Source: Chloroflexota bacterium | Lineage (GTDB): Bacteria; Chloroflexota; Anaerolineae; Aggregatilineales; Phototrophicaceae | DNA length: 47,563 nt | Assembly: GCA_026706445.1 (NCBI GenBank) | Contig: JAPOYT010000043.1 | Coordinates: 1 to 47,563, forward strand | Direction: 5' to 3' | Part shown: positions 24,067 through 32,974 of the stretch, one piece after another | Position numbering within the stretch: position 1 is the first letter of the stretch | How the letters are laid out: each line of letters opens with the position of its first letter | Notes under the pieces: model-generated | The model's database searches: none | Seen by the model: only the letters and a program-made list of their open reading frames with translations | Told to the model about the DNA's origin: nothing | Translations under genes and position numbers: made by a program

Positions 24067-25335
24067 ATGGCTTCTTTGAACATAAGCTCGGGTTTTTCTG
24101 AGTCCGCATTGGCGGGCCGCCTCAATCGCTTAGTTGACTTCGCGCCGGTTCTCATCGCATTGCTGCTGGCGCTGGTCGTGTCCTCGGTACTGCTCATCGC
24201 GTTGAACGCCAATCCCTTTGAAGCCTTCGACTTCATGCTGAAAGGGGCGGTGGGTTCCGAGAATGCGACGGCGGAGACCTTGGTCAAAGCGACGCCGATA
24301 TTGTTTGTCGGCATTGGCATCACGATTGCTTTCCGCGGCGGCATGATCAATATCGGCGGGGAAGGGCAGATGATCGCAGGCGCCCTGGCCGGCGTGACGG
24401 TCGCGCTTGTATTGGGGGAGGCGCGGGTTCCGGCGGAAATGGCGAAGACGCCCGGCGCCTTTGACTTGATCATAGTGACCTGTTCGCTGCTTGGCGGCTT
24501 TCTGATGGGCGCGCTGTATGGCGGGTTGGCCGGCTTTCTCAAAGCCTATTTCGATGTCAACGAGATCTTGAGCACGATCATGCTCAATCAGATCGCCGTG
24601 CAGATGATGAACTTTTTGCTGAATGGCATTTTGCTGGATCCGGCGGAGGCCGGCTTCAACAACATCCCAAAGACGGCAAGATTGGTGACGGCGGCGCAGC
24701 TTCCGCGTCTTTCGCTGCCGATCGGCGATCCCTGGCTGTTTGCGCGGACGCGCTTGCATTGGGGTTTGATCATCGCCATGGTGTTAGCTGTGATCATATA
24801 CATTTTCTTGTGGCGCACGTCATGGGGTTATCGCATCCGCGCGGTCGGCGAGAACCAGCGCGCCTCCAGTTACGCCGGCATCAATGTGAAGCGGCAGATG
24901 ATGTTTTCGATGTTTCTGGCGGGTGGCTTTGCTGGGCTGGCGGGCGTTGTTCAAGTGTTGGGATTGCAATACCGCTTGCAGACCGATGGGTCGCCGGCGG
25001 GCTTCACTGGCGCGGCCGGTTTCAACGGCATTGTGGCGGCGCTTTTTGGCGGGCTGAATCCGATAGGCGCGATACCGGCAGCGGCGTTTTTCGGCGGGCT
25101 GCTGGTTGGGGCGCAGAAAATGCAGCGCGAGCTGGGGGTGCCGGCGTCGCTGATCACGGCGGTCAATGGCTTGATTGTTGTCTTCGTCGTCAGCAGCGAG
25201 ATTTTCATCCTGCAGCGGAGCAAGCGGCGGGTTAGCGAGGGGGAAGATGAGACCCCCACCCCAAACCCCTCCTCCAAAATGAGGGAGGGACCTTCTCCCA
25301 CTGAAGACGAAAACAGCGGGGAGGGGGATGGCTGA
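24067..25335 (+). CDS. ABC transporter permease, BMP-linked nucleoside/simple sugar type (first)
   Basis: Membrane protein of 422 residues in the BPD_transp_2 (RbsC/YufP-like) family, with about ten helices. Typical segments are FRGGMINIGGEGQMIAGALA, NEILSTIMLNQIAVQ, YRIRAVGENQRASSYAGINV and GFNGIVAALFGGLNP. It forms the channel with the next protein. Oddity: the last 30 or so residues (DETPTPNPSSKMREG...) are read from a family C repeat plus a following GC-rich hairpin, so the natural C-terminus has been replaced or extended by repeat sequence. The stop overlaps the next start by one base. Confidence 0.9.
   Translation: MASLNISSGFSESALAGRLNRLVDFAPVLIALLLALVVSSVLLIALNANPFEAFDFMLKGAVGSENATAETLVKATPILFVGIGITIAFRGGMINIGGEGQMIAGALAGVTVALVLGEARVPAEMAKTPGAFDLIIVTCSLLGGFLMGALYGGLAGFLKAYFDVNEILSTIMLNQIAVQMMNFLLNGILLDPAEAGFNNIPKTARLVTAAQLPRLSLPIGDPWLFARTRLHWGLIIAMVLAVIIYIFLWRTSWGYRIRAVGENQRASSYAGINVKRQMMFSMFLAGGFAGLAGVVQVLGLQYRLQTDGSPAGFTGAAGFNGIVAALFGGLNPIGAIPAAAFFGGLLVGAQKMQRELGVPASLITAVNGLIVVFVVSSEIFILQRSKRRVSEGEDETPTPNPSSKMREGPSPTEDENSGEGDG
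25253..25332. repeat. family C repeat read as the permease C-terminus
   Basis: The CCCCCACCCCAAACCCCTCC part is at 25253-25289, followed by CCTTCTCCC...GGGGAGGGGGATGG to 25332. The pair is a composite of two G/C hairpins. The frame stays open through it and the TGA sits at its end. Confidence 0.75.
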
Positions 25336-26285
25336 TGGGCTTGGATGACATCCTCACCGCCAGCGTCTTCGCCTCGGCAATTCGATTGGCGACGCCCTAT
25401 ATCTTCGCCGCCTTGGGCGAGACTTTCGCCCAGCGCAGCGGCGTGCTCAACCTGGGCGTGGACGGCATGATGCTGATGGGCGCCTTCACCGGTTTCTACG
25501 CGGTCTACGTGGCGCAAACGAATGCGGCGATGAGCGAACCGATGAGCTTGCTTTTCGGCGTCGCGGTCGCCTTGATCGTCGGCGGATTGATGGGCTTGGC
25601 GATGGCTTTCGTCAGCGTGACGCTGAAGGCGAAACAGGGCATCAGCGGGATTGGCGTCTACCTCTTCGGTCTAGGTTTAAGCGAGCTGCTCTTCCAGCAG
25701 TGGGTGGGCACGCCGAAATCGGTCAGCGGATTCCCGCGCATCAACTTTCCGGTTTTGACCGATTTGCCGATTGTGGGCGAGATCTTTTTCCATCACAATT
25801 TGCTGGTGTACGTGGCCTTCGCGCTAGTGCCGATTTCAGCCTATGTACTCAATAATACGACCTTCGGTTTGATGATCCGGGCGGTGGGGCAGAATCCGGA
25901 AGCGGCCGATGCGATGGGCGTGAGCGTGACGCGCGTGCGATACGCCACGACTACAATCGGCGGCGTATTGGCGGGTTTGGCGGGGGCGTCGCTCTCGATC
26001 GCGCTGATCAATCTTTTCCAGCAGAATTTGACCGCCGGGCAAGGCTTCATCGCGGTGGCGCTGGTTTACTTCGGCGGCTGGCGGCCCTGGACGGTGGCGG
26101 CCGGCGCCATGCTCTTTAGTTTCGTGAACGCCTTGCAGCTGCAGATCAAGGTGATCGGGGCGGACATACCGTCTGAATTTGCGGTGATGGCGCCTTATGT
26201 GATTACGATTATCGCGCTGGTCTTCGCCACCAAGCGTCACGAACAGCCGACGGCGCTGACGAAGCCCTATGAGCGGGGGGAATAA
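25335..26285 (+). CDS. ABC transporter permease, BMP-linked nucleoside/simple sugar type (second)
   Basis: Membrane protein of 316 residues, a normal length for YufQ/NupQ-like permeases. Hallmarks are GETFAQRSGVLNLGVDGMML, LFGLGLSELLFQQWVG, GLMIRAVGQNPEAADAMGVS, GQGFIAVALVYFGGW and a final helix VMAPYVITIIALVFATKRH. It pairs with the preceding permease, which it overlaps by one base, in an importer that also includes two binding proteins and a double-domain ATPase. Confidence 0.93.
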   Translation: MGLDDILTASVFASAIRLATPYIFAALGETFAQRSGVLNLGVDGMMLMGAFTGFYAVYVAQTNAAMSEPMSLLFGVAVALIVGGLMGLAMAFVSVTLKAKQGISGIGVYLFGLGLSELLFQQWVGTPKSVSGFPRINFPVLTDLPIVGEIFFHHNLLVYVAFALVPISAYVLNNTTFGLMIRAVGQNPEAADAMGVSVTRVRYATTTIGGVLAGLAGASLSIALINLFQQNLTAGQGFIAVALVYFGGWRPWTVAAGAMLFSFVNALQLQIKVIGADIPSEFAVMAPYVITIIALVFATKRHEQPTALTKPYERGE

Positions 26286-26293
26286 GAATTTTA

Positions 26294-26325
26294 ATTCACC
26301 ACAGAGGACACAGAGGACACAGAGG
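26294..26325. repeat. family B repeat with tandem GGACACAGA units
   Basis: TTCACCACAGA followed by two and a half GGACACAGA units, between the second permease and the first binding protein. The same CACAGAGG theme recurs at 15357, 35389 and 37985. Confidence 0.75.
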
Positions 26326-26398
26326 ATTTCGGTTTACCGAGTGAAGTTGTTGTGCATAAGGAAAATACGAAATTTGAATTGGCTTGGGGGGATAAATC

Positions 26399-27427
26399 AT
26401 GAGAAAGATATTGACAATAGGCTTGTTGGTTCTGTTTGCTTTGGTGGGCGTAACGTCGCTGGCGCAGGACGACGTATTCCGCATAGCGGCTTTGATGCCA
26501 AGCGCTACCAATGACCTTGCCTTCAGCCAGAGCATGTATGACGCGTTGGTGGCGATTCAAGAAGAACTTGGAGAAGATGCCTTTGAGTTCACCATTCAGG
26601 ACAGCACCTACATTGTGGATGACGCCGCGGTTGCGCTGCGTGACTGGGCGGCATCGGGCGAATTCCAACTGGTGATCGCGCATGGTTCTCAATATGGTCC
26701 CATTGTGGAGGAGCTGGCGGCTGAATTCACCGATGTGTCTTTCGCATGGGGAACGCGGCAAGACACCTTCGGCATGGACAACGTTTACAGTTATGCGGCG
26801 GCCTCGGACGAAGGCGGGTATTTCAATGGCGTATTGGCGGCGCATCTGACCGAGACCGGCGTGGTAGGCTTGGTGGGTCCGATAGAGGTCGGCGATGGGA
26901 AATTGTATGCCGATGGATTTGCCAACGGGGTCGCGTCGGTGGATGAAGAGATTGACGTCAACATCGTATTCATTGGGTCGTTCAGCGATGTGCCGCTGGC
27001 GACCGAGGCGGCGGAGACGCATATTGCCAACGGCGCGGATGTCTTGACGGGCACAGCGCAGATGGTGGTCGGTCCGATTGCGGTCGCGGTGGCGAACGAT
27101 GTGCTCTGGTTCGGTTCTGATGCCAGCCAGGACGAACTATCCGAAGACATCGGCGTTGCATTCCAGATTTACAAATGGGACGTCCTGCTGCTGGATATGA
27201 TTGCCAACATCAAGGATGGCGTTTTGGGCGGGGAATATTACAAGCTGACGCTTGAGAACGAAGGACTTGTGATGGAATTTGACAAGGACTTTGAAGTCAG
27301 TGACGAGTTGATGGCGCTAGCCGATGACGTGATCGCCAGCATCGTGTCAGGTGAGATTGTGCCGATTCCTGAGATGATGGCGGACGATAAGGCGGAGGAA
27401 AAGACGGAGGAGGAAGGTGAAGATTAG
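26399..27427 (+). CDS. BMP-family ABC transporter solute-binding protein (first of two)
   Basis: Secreted protein of 342 residues with a signal peptide (ILTIGLLVLFALVGVTSLA) and no lipobox Cys. The BMP (PnrA/Med-like) family is indicated by PSATNDLAFSQSMYDAL, LVIAHGSQYGPIVEELA, YFNGVLAAHLTETGVVGLVG and the late YKWDVLLLDMIANIKDGVLGG. BMP proteins bind nucleosides or related compounds. The C-terminus carries the expected final helix (DELMALADDVIASIVSGEI) and then a strongly acidic Lys/Glu tail. It is a close paralogue of the next gene, similar over the whole shared length. Confidence 0.93.
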   Translation: MRKILTIGLLVLFALVGVTSLAQDDVFRIAALMPSATNDLAFSQSMYDALVAIQEELGEDAFEFTIQDSTYIVDDAAVALRDWAASGEFQLVIAHGSQYGPIVEELAAEFTDVSFAWGTRQDTFGMDNVYSYAAASDEGGYFNGVLAAHLTETGVVGLVGPIEVGDGKLYADGFANGVASVDEEIDVNIVFIGSFSDVPLATEAAETHIANGADVLTGTAQMVVGPIAVAVANDVLWFGSDASQDELSEDIGVAFQIYKWDVLLLDMIANIKDGVLGGEYYKLTLENEGLVMEFDKDFEVSDELMALADDVIASIVSGEIVPIPEMMADDKAEEKTEEEGED

Positions 27428-27470
27428 ACCACAAGAGGACAAGAAGCGGAGACGGTCCCTAGTTTATTCT

Positions 27471-27486
27471 CGGGCGGTTTCGCCCG
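27471..27486. other. hairpin between the two binding-protein genes
   Basis: A perfect 6-bp stem, CGGGCG, loop GTTT, CGCCCG. It stands in the 96-base gap between the tandem binding-protein genes and has no T-run. It may act as a decay barrier or weak attenuator. Confidence 0.4.
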
Positions 27487-27523
27487 GTCTAAAGCAAACA
27501 ATCCATAAAAGGAGAAAGTACGC

Positions 27524-28411
27524 ATGAAGAAGCTTCTACTGCTTACCTTGATAGTCGCCCTGTTTGTTGGGGTGATGCCGACGATGGCGCAAGATGTCTT
27601 TCGCGTTGCCGCCGTAGCGCCCAGCGCGACGAACGACCTCGCCTTTAGCCAGAGCATTTATGATGGTCTGCTGGCGATTCAATCAGAGATGGGGGAAGAC
27701 GCCTTCCAGTTCGATTTTCAGGATGGCACTTTCATCGTGGATGATGCCGCTGTCGCCCTGCGCGAATGGGCGGCCTCGGGCGATTACAATCTTGTGATCG
27801 CGCACGGTTCGCAGTTCGGCTCGGTGGTGGAAGAGCTGGCGGCGGAATTCCCCGAAGTCAGCTTCGCCTGGGGCACGGACGAGAATACCTTCGGCTTGGA
27901 CAATGTGTTTGCCTACACAGCGGCTGCCGATGAAGGTGGTTTCGTCAATGGCGTGATCGCCGGCTTGATGACGGAAACGGATGTCATCGGCGTTGTCGGT
28001 CCGATTGAAGTGGGCGATGCCAAGCTCTATGTCGATGGCTTCGTGGCTGGCGTCGGCGCTTCCAACCCCGATGCGACGGTCAATGTGGTGTACATCCAGT
28101 CGTTTAGCGATGTGCCGCTGGCGACCGAAGCGGCCGAGACCCATATCGCCAATGGCGCCGACATCCTGACTGGGACGGCGCAGATGGTGGTTGGCGCGAT
28201 CGCCGTCGGTAGTGAGAACGGCGCGCGTTGGTTCGGCACGCAGTCGAGCCAAGCCGAGCTTGCTGGCGATTCCGCGGTAGCCTTCCAGGTCTACAAGTGG
28301 GAGGTCATTTTGGCCGACATGATCGACCATATCCAGATGGGCGTGCTGGGCGGCGAATCTTATGTATTGACGCTGGCCAACGGCGGCTTGGTTATGGAGT
28401 TTGCGGGCTAG
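27524..28411 (+). CDS. BMP-family ABC transporter solute-binding protein (second, C-terminally shortened)
   Basis: Protein of 295 residues with a signal peptide (LTLIVALFVGVMPTMA). It aligns with the preceding protein from PSATNDLAFSQSIYDGL to the end of LANGGLVMEF, but stops two residues later. The paralogue has another 50 or so residues, including the last alpha helix. A family C repeat starts about a dozen bases after the stop, so repeat insertion or a linked deletion may have removed the 3' end. Shared blocks (IANGADILTGTAQMVVG, VPLATEAAETH) suggest a recent tandem duplication. It may still fold, with altered ligand or partner binding. AAGGAGA stands before the ATG. Confidence 0.88.
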   Translation: MKKLLLLTLIVALFVGVMPTMAQDVFRVAAVAPSATNDLAFSQSIYDGLLAIQSEMGEDAFQFDFQDGTFIVDDAAVALREWAASGDYNLVIAHGSQFGSVVEELAAEFPEVSFAWGTDENTFGLDNVFAYTAAADEGGFVNGVIAGLMTETDVIGVVGPIEVGDAKLYVDGFVAGVGASNPDATVNVVYIQSFSDVPLATEAAETHIANGADILTGTAQMVVGAIAVGSENGARWFGTQSSQAELAGDSAVAFQVYKWEVILADMIDHIQMGVLGGESYVLTLANGGLVMEFAG

Positions 28412-28420
28412 CTAGCGTGG

Positions 28421-28517
28421 AACCCCCACCCCAAACCCCTCCCCCATAAAGAGGGAGGGGCTTCAAAACCGGCGGAATCGCTGGAAAAACTCCCCTTCCC
28501 TCGTACTGGGGGAAGGG
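28421..28517. repeat. family C repeat with its second hairpin
   Basis: CCCCCACCCCAAACCCC and a GAGGGAGGGG end (28423-28460), then about 30 variable bases and a hairpin with arms CCCCTTCCC and GGGGAAGGGG (to 28517). The same two-part layout is seen at 37146-37242. Confidence 0.8.
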
Positions 28518-28577
28518 GCCGGGGAATGGGGGCTGTGTTATAAAATCCACCAAAACAGGCGCTTCCGGTATTCGCGG

Positions 28578-30137
28578 ATGAACGTGAAGGTAAAGCCACA
28601 GAATAACCTGCTGCCGACGGGTCATGAGCCTATCAGCCAGTTGGAAATGATCGGGATCGTCAAGCGCTTTCCCGGTGTGCTCGCGGCTGATGGCATTGAC
28701 TTTGATGTTCAGGCTGGCGAGATTCACGCGCTGCTGGGCGAGAATGGCGCGGGCAAGTCAACGCTGATGAAGATGCTCTACGGCCTCTATCATCCGGATG
28801 AGGGGCAGATGCGCATCAACGGCGCCGAGACCGTCATCCGCAACCCGCAAGACGCGATTCAGCACGGCATCGGCATGATTCATCAGCATTTTATGCTGGC
28901 GCCATCACTGACGGTGGCGGAGAATATCGCGCTGGGCATGAAGTCGTCGCGCGGCGCGCGGCTTGATCTGGATGTGGTCAGCCGGCGCGTGCTGGAGCTC
29001 TCGGAGATTTACAATTTGCGAGTCGATCCGGATTTGCCGATTTGGCAGCTGGCGGTCGGCGAGCAGCAGCGGGTCGAAATTTTGCGCGCGCTCTACAAAG
29101 GGGCGGCGCTGCTGATTCTCGATGAGCCGACAGCCGTGCTCACGCCGCAAGAAGTGGACGGCTTGTTCCGCATCCTCAAGCAGTTGGCGGACGACGGGCA
29201 TGGTCTGGTTTTCATTTCGCATAAGCTGCACGAGGTGTTGGAAATCAGCCATCGGGTTACGGTGCTGCGCGATGGGCGGCGCGTCAACTCGATCCCCACA
29301 AGCGAGGCGACGCGGCCGAAGCTGGCCGAGATGATGGTGGGGCGGCCCGTGCTGCTGGAATACGACAAGCAACCGGTCAACCCGCGCGAAGATCGATTAA
29401 TTCTGGAGGGCATCAGCGCGCTCAGCAATCGGGGCACTATCGGGCTGGATAATGTGTCGCTGCGCCTGCGTGGCGGCGAGATTGTCGGCATCGCTGGCGT
29501 TTCGGGCAATGGCCAACAGGAACTGGCGCAGTGCATTTGCGGCTTGCGACCCTTGACCGCCGGCTCGGTGACGGTTGACGGCAACGATGTCAGCAATGCG
29601 CATCCGTCTTCGCTGAACGCTATCGGCTTGTCGCATATCCCGGAAGAGCGCATGCTCGATGGCGTGATCAAGGAATTCAGCGTCGCCGAGAATTACGTCT
29701 TGCAGGATCATGGCCACCCGAAGTTCACGCGCGGGAAGATTTTTATGCTCTTCCACAAGATCCGCGAATTCTGCCGGCGGGCGATTGAGACTTACGAAAT
29801 AAAGACGCCGAGCACGGAGACGATGGTCAAGAGTTTGTCGGGCGGGAATATCCAGAAGCTGGTGCTGGCGCGCGAGCTATCGCGCGATCCCGGTGTGCTG
29901 ATCGCGGCGCAGCCGACGCGCGGCGTTGATATTGGCGCGACAGAGTATATTCATCATCGGCTGCTGCAGGAGCGCGATAATGGCACGGCGATTCTGCTCA
30001 TCAGCGAGGACTTGGATGAGATTCGCGCGCTGTCGGATCGGATTGCGGTGATGTACGAGGGTCGCATCGTGGGCGAGGTGGAGAATCGGGATGTGGATAT
30101 TGAGCATCTGGGTCTGCTGATGACGGGTGGGGGGTAG
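28578..30137 (+). CDS. ABC transporter ATP-binding protein with two ABC domains (YufO/NupO type)
   Basis: Cytoplasmic ATPase of 519 residues. The first domain has Walker [10 protein letters not shown] (54-62), Q-loop HQHFMLAP, signature-region [15 protein letters not shown] and Walker [14 protein letters not shown]. The second domain has a degenerate Walker A ([10 protein letters not shown]), signature [15 protein letters not shown] and [10 protein letters not shown], as in RbsA/YufO ATPases where one site is catalytically weak. It energises the two permeases at 24067-26285. It starts after a family C repeat that separates it from the second binding protein. Confidence 0.94.
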   Translation: MNVKVKPQNNLLPTGHEPISQLEMIGIVKRFPGVLAADGIDFDVQAGEIHALLGENGAGKSTLMKMLYGLYHPDEGQMRINGAETVIRNPQDAIQHGIGMIHQHFMLAPSLTVAENIALGMKSSRGARLDLDVVSRRVLELSEIYNLRVDPDLPIWQLAVGEQQRVEILRALYKGAALLILDEPTAVLTPQEVDGLFRILKQLADDGHGLVFISHKLHEVLEISHRVTVLRDGRRVNSIPTSEATRPKLAEMMVGRPVLLEYDKQPVNPREDRLILEGISALSNRGTIGLDNVSLRLRGGEIVGIAGVSGNGQQELAQCICGLRPLTAGSVTVDGNDVSNAHPSSLNAIGLSHIPEERMLDGVIKEFSVAENYVLQDHGHPKFTRGKIFMLFHKIREFCRRAIETYEIKTPSTETMVKSLSGGNIQKLVLARELSRDPGVLIAAQPTRGVDIGATEYIHHRLLQERDNGTAILLISEDLDEIRALSDRIAVMYEGRIVGEVENRDVDIEHLGLLMTGGG

Positions 30138-30146
30138 GATTGCTCG

Positions 30147-31103
30147 TCAGTCAGTCTTAATCCATTTTTCCTCCTCATCTTTGCGCCAACCAAGCGGAAG
30201 TTTGGGCTGGCACGACTCTGGGATAATGGGTTCTTCCGGTGCTTCGGCATACTCGATATGGACCCTGCTGCCAGTCAGTTCTCTTATGAGGTCGCCCAAT
30301 AGAAACTTTGCGTGCTTTCCCGCTTGATCCAGCGTGTCATCCTCTAATGCTTCTTCTACGAAGCGGTCCATTGCCAGATGTCGGGCAATGTCTTCCATAT
30401 CCATCCATTCATTAGCGAAACAGGTTGCCGTTCCACCACCCAGCTTAATGTACTGGTCGATTTCCTCTATTCGGCAGCTTGAAATCGCCGGCGCGGGAAC
30501 GATTATCGAATAAGAATTCTCGGAAAAGTTGTATGTGATACTGTCTTCATTGATCGCCTCAAGATCAATTCCCGCTTCAATGACACCAACAGCCGCATGT
30601 TTTGCGGAATACTCGCAATTTATGTGGCCGCGATAGCGCACTTCAAGACCTACATCAGCCATTTCCGCTTTGAGGGTTATTAGTTGACCGCTTTCCTGGA
30701 TTCCTTTCAGTATCCTTGACGGAGGAATTGGAGTGTTCGTTGGCGTCGAGGTCGGTGTCGACGTATTCGTGGGCGTGTTGGTCGCTGTGGCGGTGGGCGT
30801 AGGAGTATTAGTTGGGGTCGGTGAATTGGTTGGCGTATAGCTCGGCGTAACAGTCGGCGTAGGTGTATTGCTTGATGTAGCTGTAGGCGTCGCCGATGAA
30901 GTTGGCGTAAATGTAGCTGATGCGGTCGCAGTTCGCGTCGAAGTCTGGGTTGGAGTCGACGTTGGCGCCGATCCAAGTGGCCCGCCAACCTGAAATGGGT
31001 TGGCTCCCACTAGCAGGCCGATGACGAAAACGGCGATAATTAAACCAACCGCTACAGGTTGACTCATTGCTATCGCTGGTCTCTGTGTGCCTTGGTTATT
31101 CAA
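30147..31103 (-). CDS. membrane-anchored protein with Thr-Pro linker and DUF4230-like domain
   Basis: Protein of about 318 residues: one N-terminal helix ([17 protein letters not shown], 19-35), a low-complexity Thr/Pro/Ser linker (about 45-128; [16 protein letters not shown] and similar), then a globular domain to the end. Such linkers are common in exported Chloroflexota proteins and place the domain outside the membrane. The domain shares long blocks with the next gene product: [40 protein letters not shown] and [11 protein letters not shown]. It resembles DUF4230; the function of that family is unknown. The start is a TTG directly after the upstream stop, or an ATG 36 bases later. It is the second gene of a leftward pair. 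Confidence 0.72.
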   Translation of the reverse strand: MNNQGTQRPAIAMSQPVAVGLIIAVFVIGLLVGANPFQVGGPLGSAPTSTPTQTSTRTATASATFTPTSSATPTATSSNTPTPTVTPSYTPTNSPTPTNTPTPTATATNTPTNTSTPTSTPTNTPIPPSRILKGIQESGQLITLKAEMADVGLEVRYRGHINCEYSAKHAAVGVIEAGIDLEAINEDSITYNFSENSYSIIVPAPAISSCRIEEIDQYIKLGGGTATCFANEWMDMEDIARHLAMDRFVEEALEDDTLDQAGKHAKFLLGDLIRELTGSRVHIEYAEAPEEPIIPESCQPKLPLGWRKDEEEKWIKTD

Positions 31104-31814
31104 TTAGCTTCCCCGAGTCCAGCCGCCTTCGCCATCCTCAGCCCAACCAGATGGCAAATCCAGTCCGCATGAACGTGGGATTATTGGCTCTTCAGGCGCT
31201 TTTTCATAGGCGATATGAACTTGGCTGCCAGTTACAGCGCTTATGAAGTTACCCAATACAATAGTCGCCTGATTCTCCGCGCGCTTGAGAATCCCACCTT
31301 CTAGAGCATCCTCCACAAATCTATTCATCGATAGTCGCCTGCCTATGATGCTCATATCATCCCAGAAGTCGTCGAAACAGGTGGCTGTGCCGCCGCCACT
31401 CTTGGCATACTGGTCAAAATACTCATTGCGACAACTTGTTATCGACGGAGCAGGCGCTCGAATCGTGTATCTGTCGTCATCTTCGAAATAGTCGATACTT
31501 TCTTCGCCAATATTAGAAATATCGACTCCAGCTTCGATAACACTTTGCGATACGTAATTCGCTTCGTATCCACAAATAGGTGTTGACGCTTTCACATTTA
31601 CATTCGCATGAGCGACTTCTACGCTTAACGTGACCAATTGTCCTAGCGGTTGAATACTGTTTACAATAGTCTGGGTCGTACCGCCTCCAGCAGATGGCGA
31701 AAGACCTAACAGGTTTCCGAAAGATGGAATGAATTCGACAAGGGGCCTCGCGATTGCTAGGCCGAAGACAGCCGATATGACCAAAATGATTACGAAAAAG
31801 ATTGCAGTTTTCAT
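31104..31814 (-). CDS. membrane-anchored DUF4230-like protein (paralogue without linker)
   Basis: Protein of about 236 residues from the ATG at 31814, which has AGAGG about 8 bases upstream. One N-terminal helix (AIFFVIILVISAVFGLAIA) is followed almost directly by the globular domain. Shared features with its neighbour are [53 protein letters not shown] and [11 protein letters not shown]; conserved Cys residues suggest an extracytoplasmic domain with disulfides. It lacks the long Thr-Pro linker, so its domain would sit close to the membrane while its neighbour's could reach further out. The two genes abut and are surely co-transcribed. Confidence 0.72.
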   Translation of the reverse strand: MKTAIFFVIILVISAVFGLAIARPLVEFIPSFGNLLGLSPSAGGGTTQTIVNSIQPLGQLVTLSVEVAHANVNVKASTPICGYEANYVSQSVIEAGVDISNIGEESIDYFEDDDRYTIRAPAPSITSCRNEYFDQYAKSGGGTATCFDDFWDDMSIIGRRLSMNRFVEDALEGGILKRAENQATIVLGNFISAVTGSQVHIAYEKAPEEPIIPRSCGLDLPSGWAEDGEGGWTRGS

Positions 31815-31957
31815 AGTGAAACCTCTCAACGGTAATGTTGCGCTCTGCATATCTTGGGAGCGGCGGAGGCAAACCGCATTCTGCCAGATTATACGATTGC
31901 TTGTTCGAAAAATCTAGCACGGCCCATAGTTTCCACCGATCGCAATACGATTGTCGT

Positions 31958-32881
31958 ATGTCCGTAAAGTTGCCTGTCCAATCTGTACGCCTGCGGTATG
32001 CCACAAGAGCGCATCGTGCCGTCGCTCGTTTTCTCCGCCTCTACCGCGCGATGTCCACCTCCGTCGTGAATGCTTTCTGCTTCCGCAATCCCATTCTCAA
32101 AGCCGCGCTCCACATCGCCTGCGCCCCATTCGCGCTCGAGCTGACGCGCCTCGCGCTCAAGATGGAAGGCATGATCGCGCGCGATGGCGACCTGAAGGGG
32201 GCGAGCGAGTGGCTGGTGGAAATCGGAGCGAAAGGCATCCACATTCAGGGCGCGGAGAATGTGCCGCTGACGGGACCGGTGTTATTCGTGGGCAACCACG
32301 CGGGCTTGGGCGACGCCCATGCGCTGTTGGCGGCTTCGCCGCGGCGGGACACGCATTTGCTCGCCAATGACTTCGGCATCTTGCCGGGTTTGCGGGCGAT
32401 GCGGCGTCATGTCGTCGTCGTGGATCAGCGCGGGCCGGTCGCTTCGATAAAGGCGGCGCTGCGGCATCTGCGCGCAGGCAAGTCGCTGCTGCTGCTTCCG
32501 CGCGGCGAAATCGAAGCGGATCCCGGGCTGTATTTGGAAGCGGCGCTGGAGACGCTGCCGCAATGGTCGCGCAGCTTCGAGTTGCTGGCGCGTCACGTCC
32601 CCGACTTGGTCATCGTGCCTTTCGCGGTCGGCGGCGTGATCTCGCGGACGGCGCTGCGGAATCCGATCGTCCGGCGCTATCGTGACCATGATAAACGGCA
32701 TTTTCTAGCGGCGACATTCCAGATGATGTTTCCACTCTACCGCGATCCGGTCATCAGTCTTTGCTTTGGCGGCGCGCTGCGGGGTGACTGCGCGACGCGC
32801 GCTCCGGTGCTGGCGCAGATGGCGGACCTTATCAGGCGAGTCCATGAGGAGCAGCGGACGCTGAGCGTGGGCGGCGGCTAG
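31958..32881 (+). CDS. PlsC-like acyltransferase family protein
   Basis: Protein of about 307 residues from the ATG at 31958. The upstream in-frame extension to 31835 covers the likely divergent promoter. The HX4D motif is present as VGNHAGLGDAHAL, and the glycine-rich block as LLLLPRGEIEADPG in place of the usual FPEGTRS. A hydrophobic helix precedes the catalytic part. Members transfer acyl groups to glycerophosphate, lysolipids or glycans. The altered FPEG block hints at a non-standard acceptor. It is divergent from the DUF4230-like pair, and about 90 bases upstream of the polysaccharide exporter genes. Confidence 0.78.
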   Translation: MSVKLPVQSVRLRYATRAHRAVARFLRLYRAMSTSVVNAFCFRNPILKAALHIACAPFALELTRLALKMEGMIARDGDLKGASEWLVEIGAKGIHIQGAENVPLTGPVLFVGNHAGLGDAHALLAASPRRDTHLLANDFGILPGLRAMRRHVVVVDQRGPVASIKAALRHLRAGKSLLLLPRGEIEADPGLYLEAALETLPQWSRSFELLARHVPDLVIVPFAVGGVISRTALRNPIVRRYRDHDKRHFLAATFQMMFPLYRDPVISLCFGGALRGDCATRAPVLAQMADLIRRVHEEQRTLSVGGG

Positions 32882-32974
32882 CGTGTATATGCTAGCGGGC
32901 ATTGAACCTGCGCATTTGAAAGTTACGCGCCATAATAGCGAAGTCATTCGCCGCGCGAAGTACGCCGATAGCTT

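Noticed and set aside
30710..30970. Repetitive GTTGGCGTAGG-like stretch as a tandem-repeat or CRISPR locus
   Set aside because: It is the coding sequence of a Thr-Pro linker in an open frame, flanked by a membrane anchor and a globular domain.
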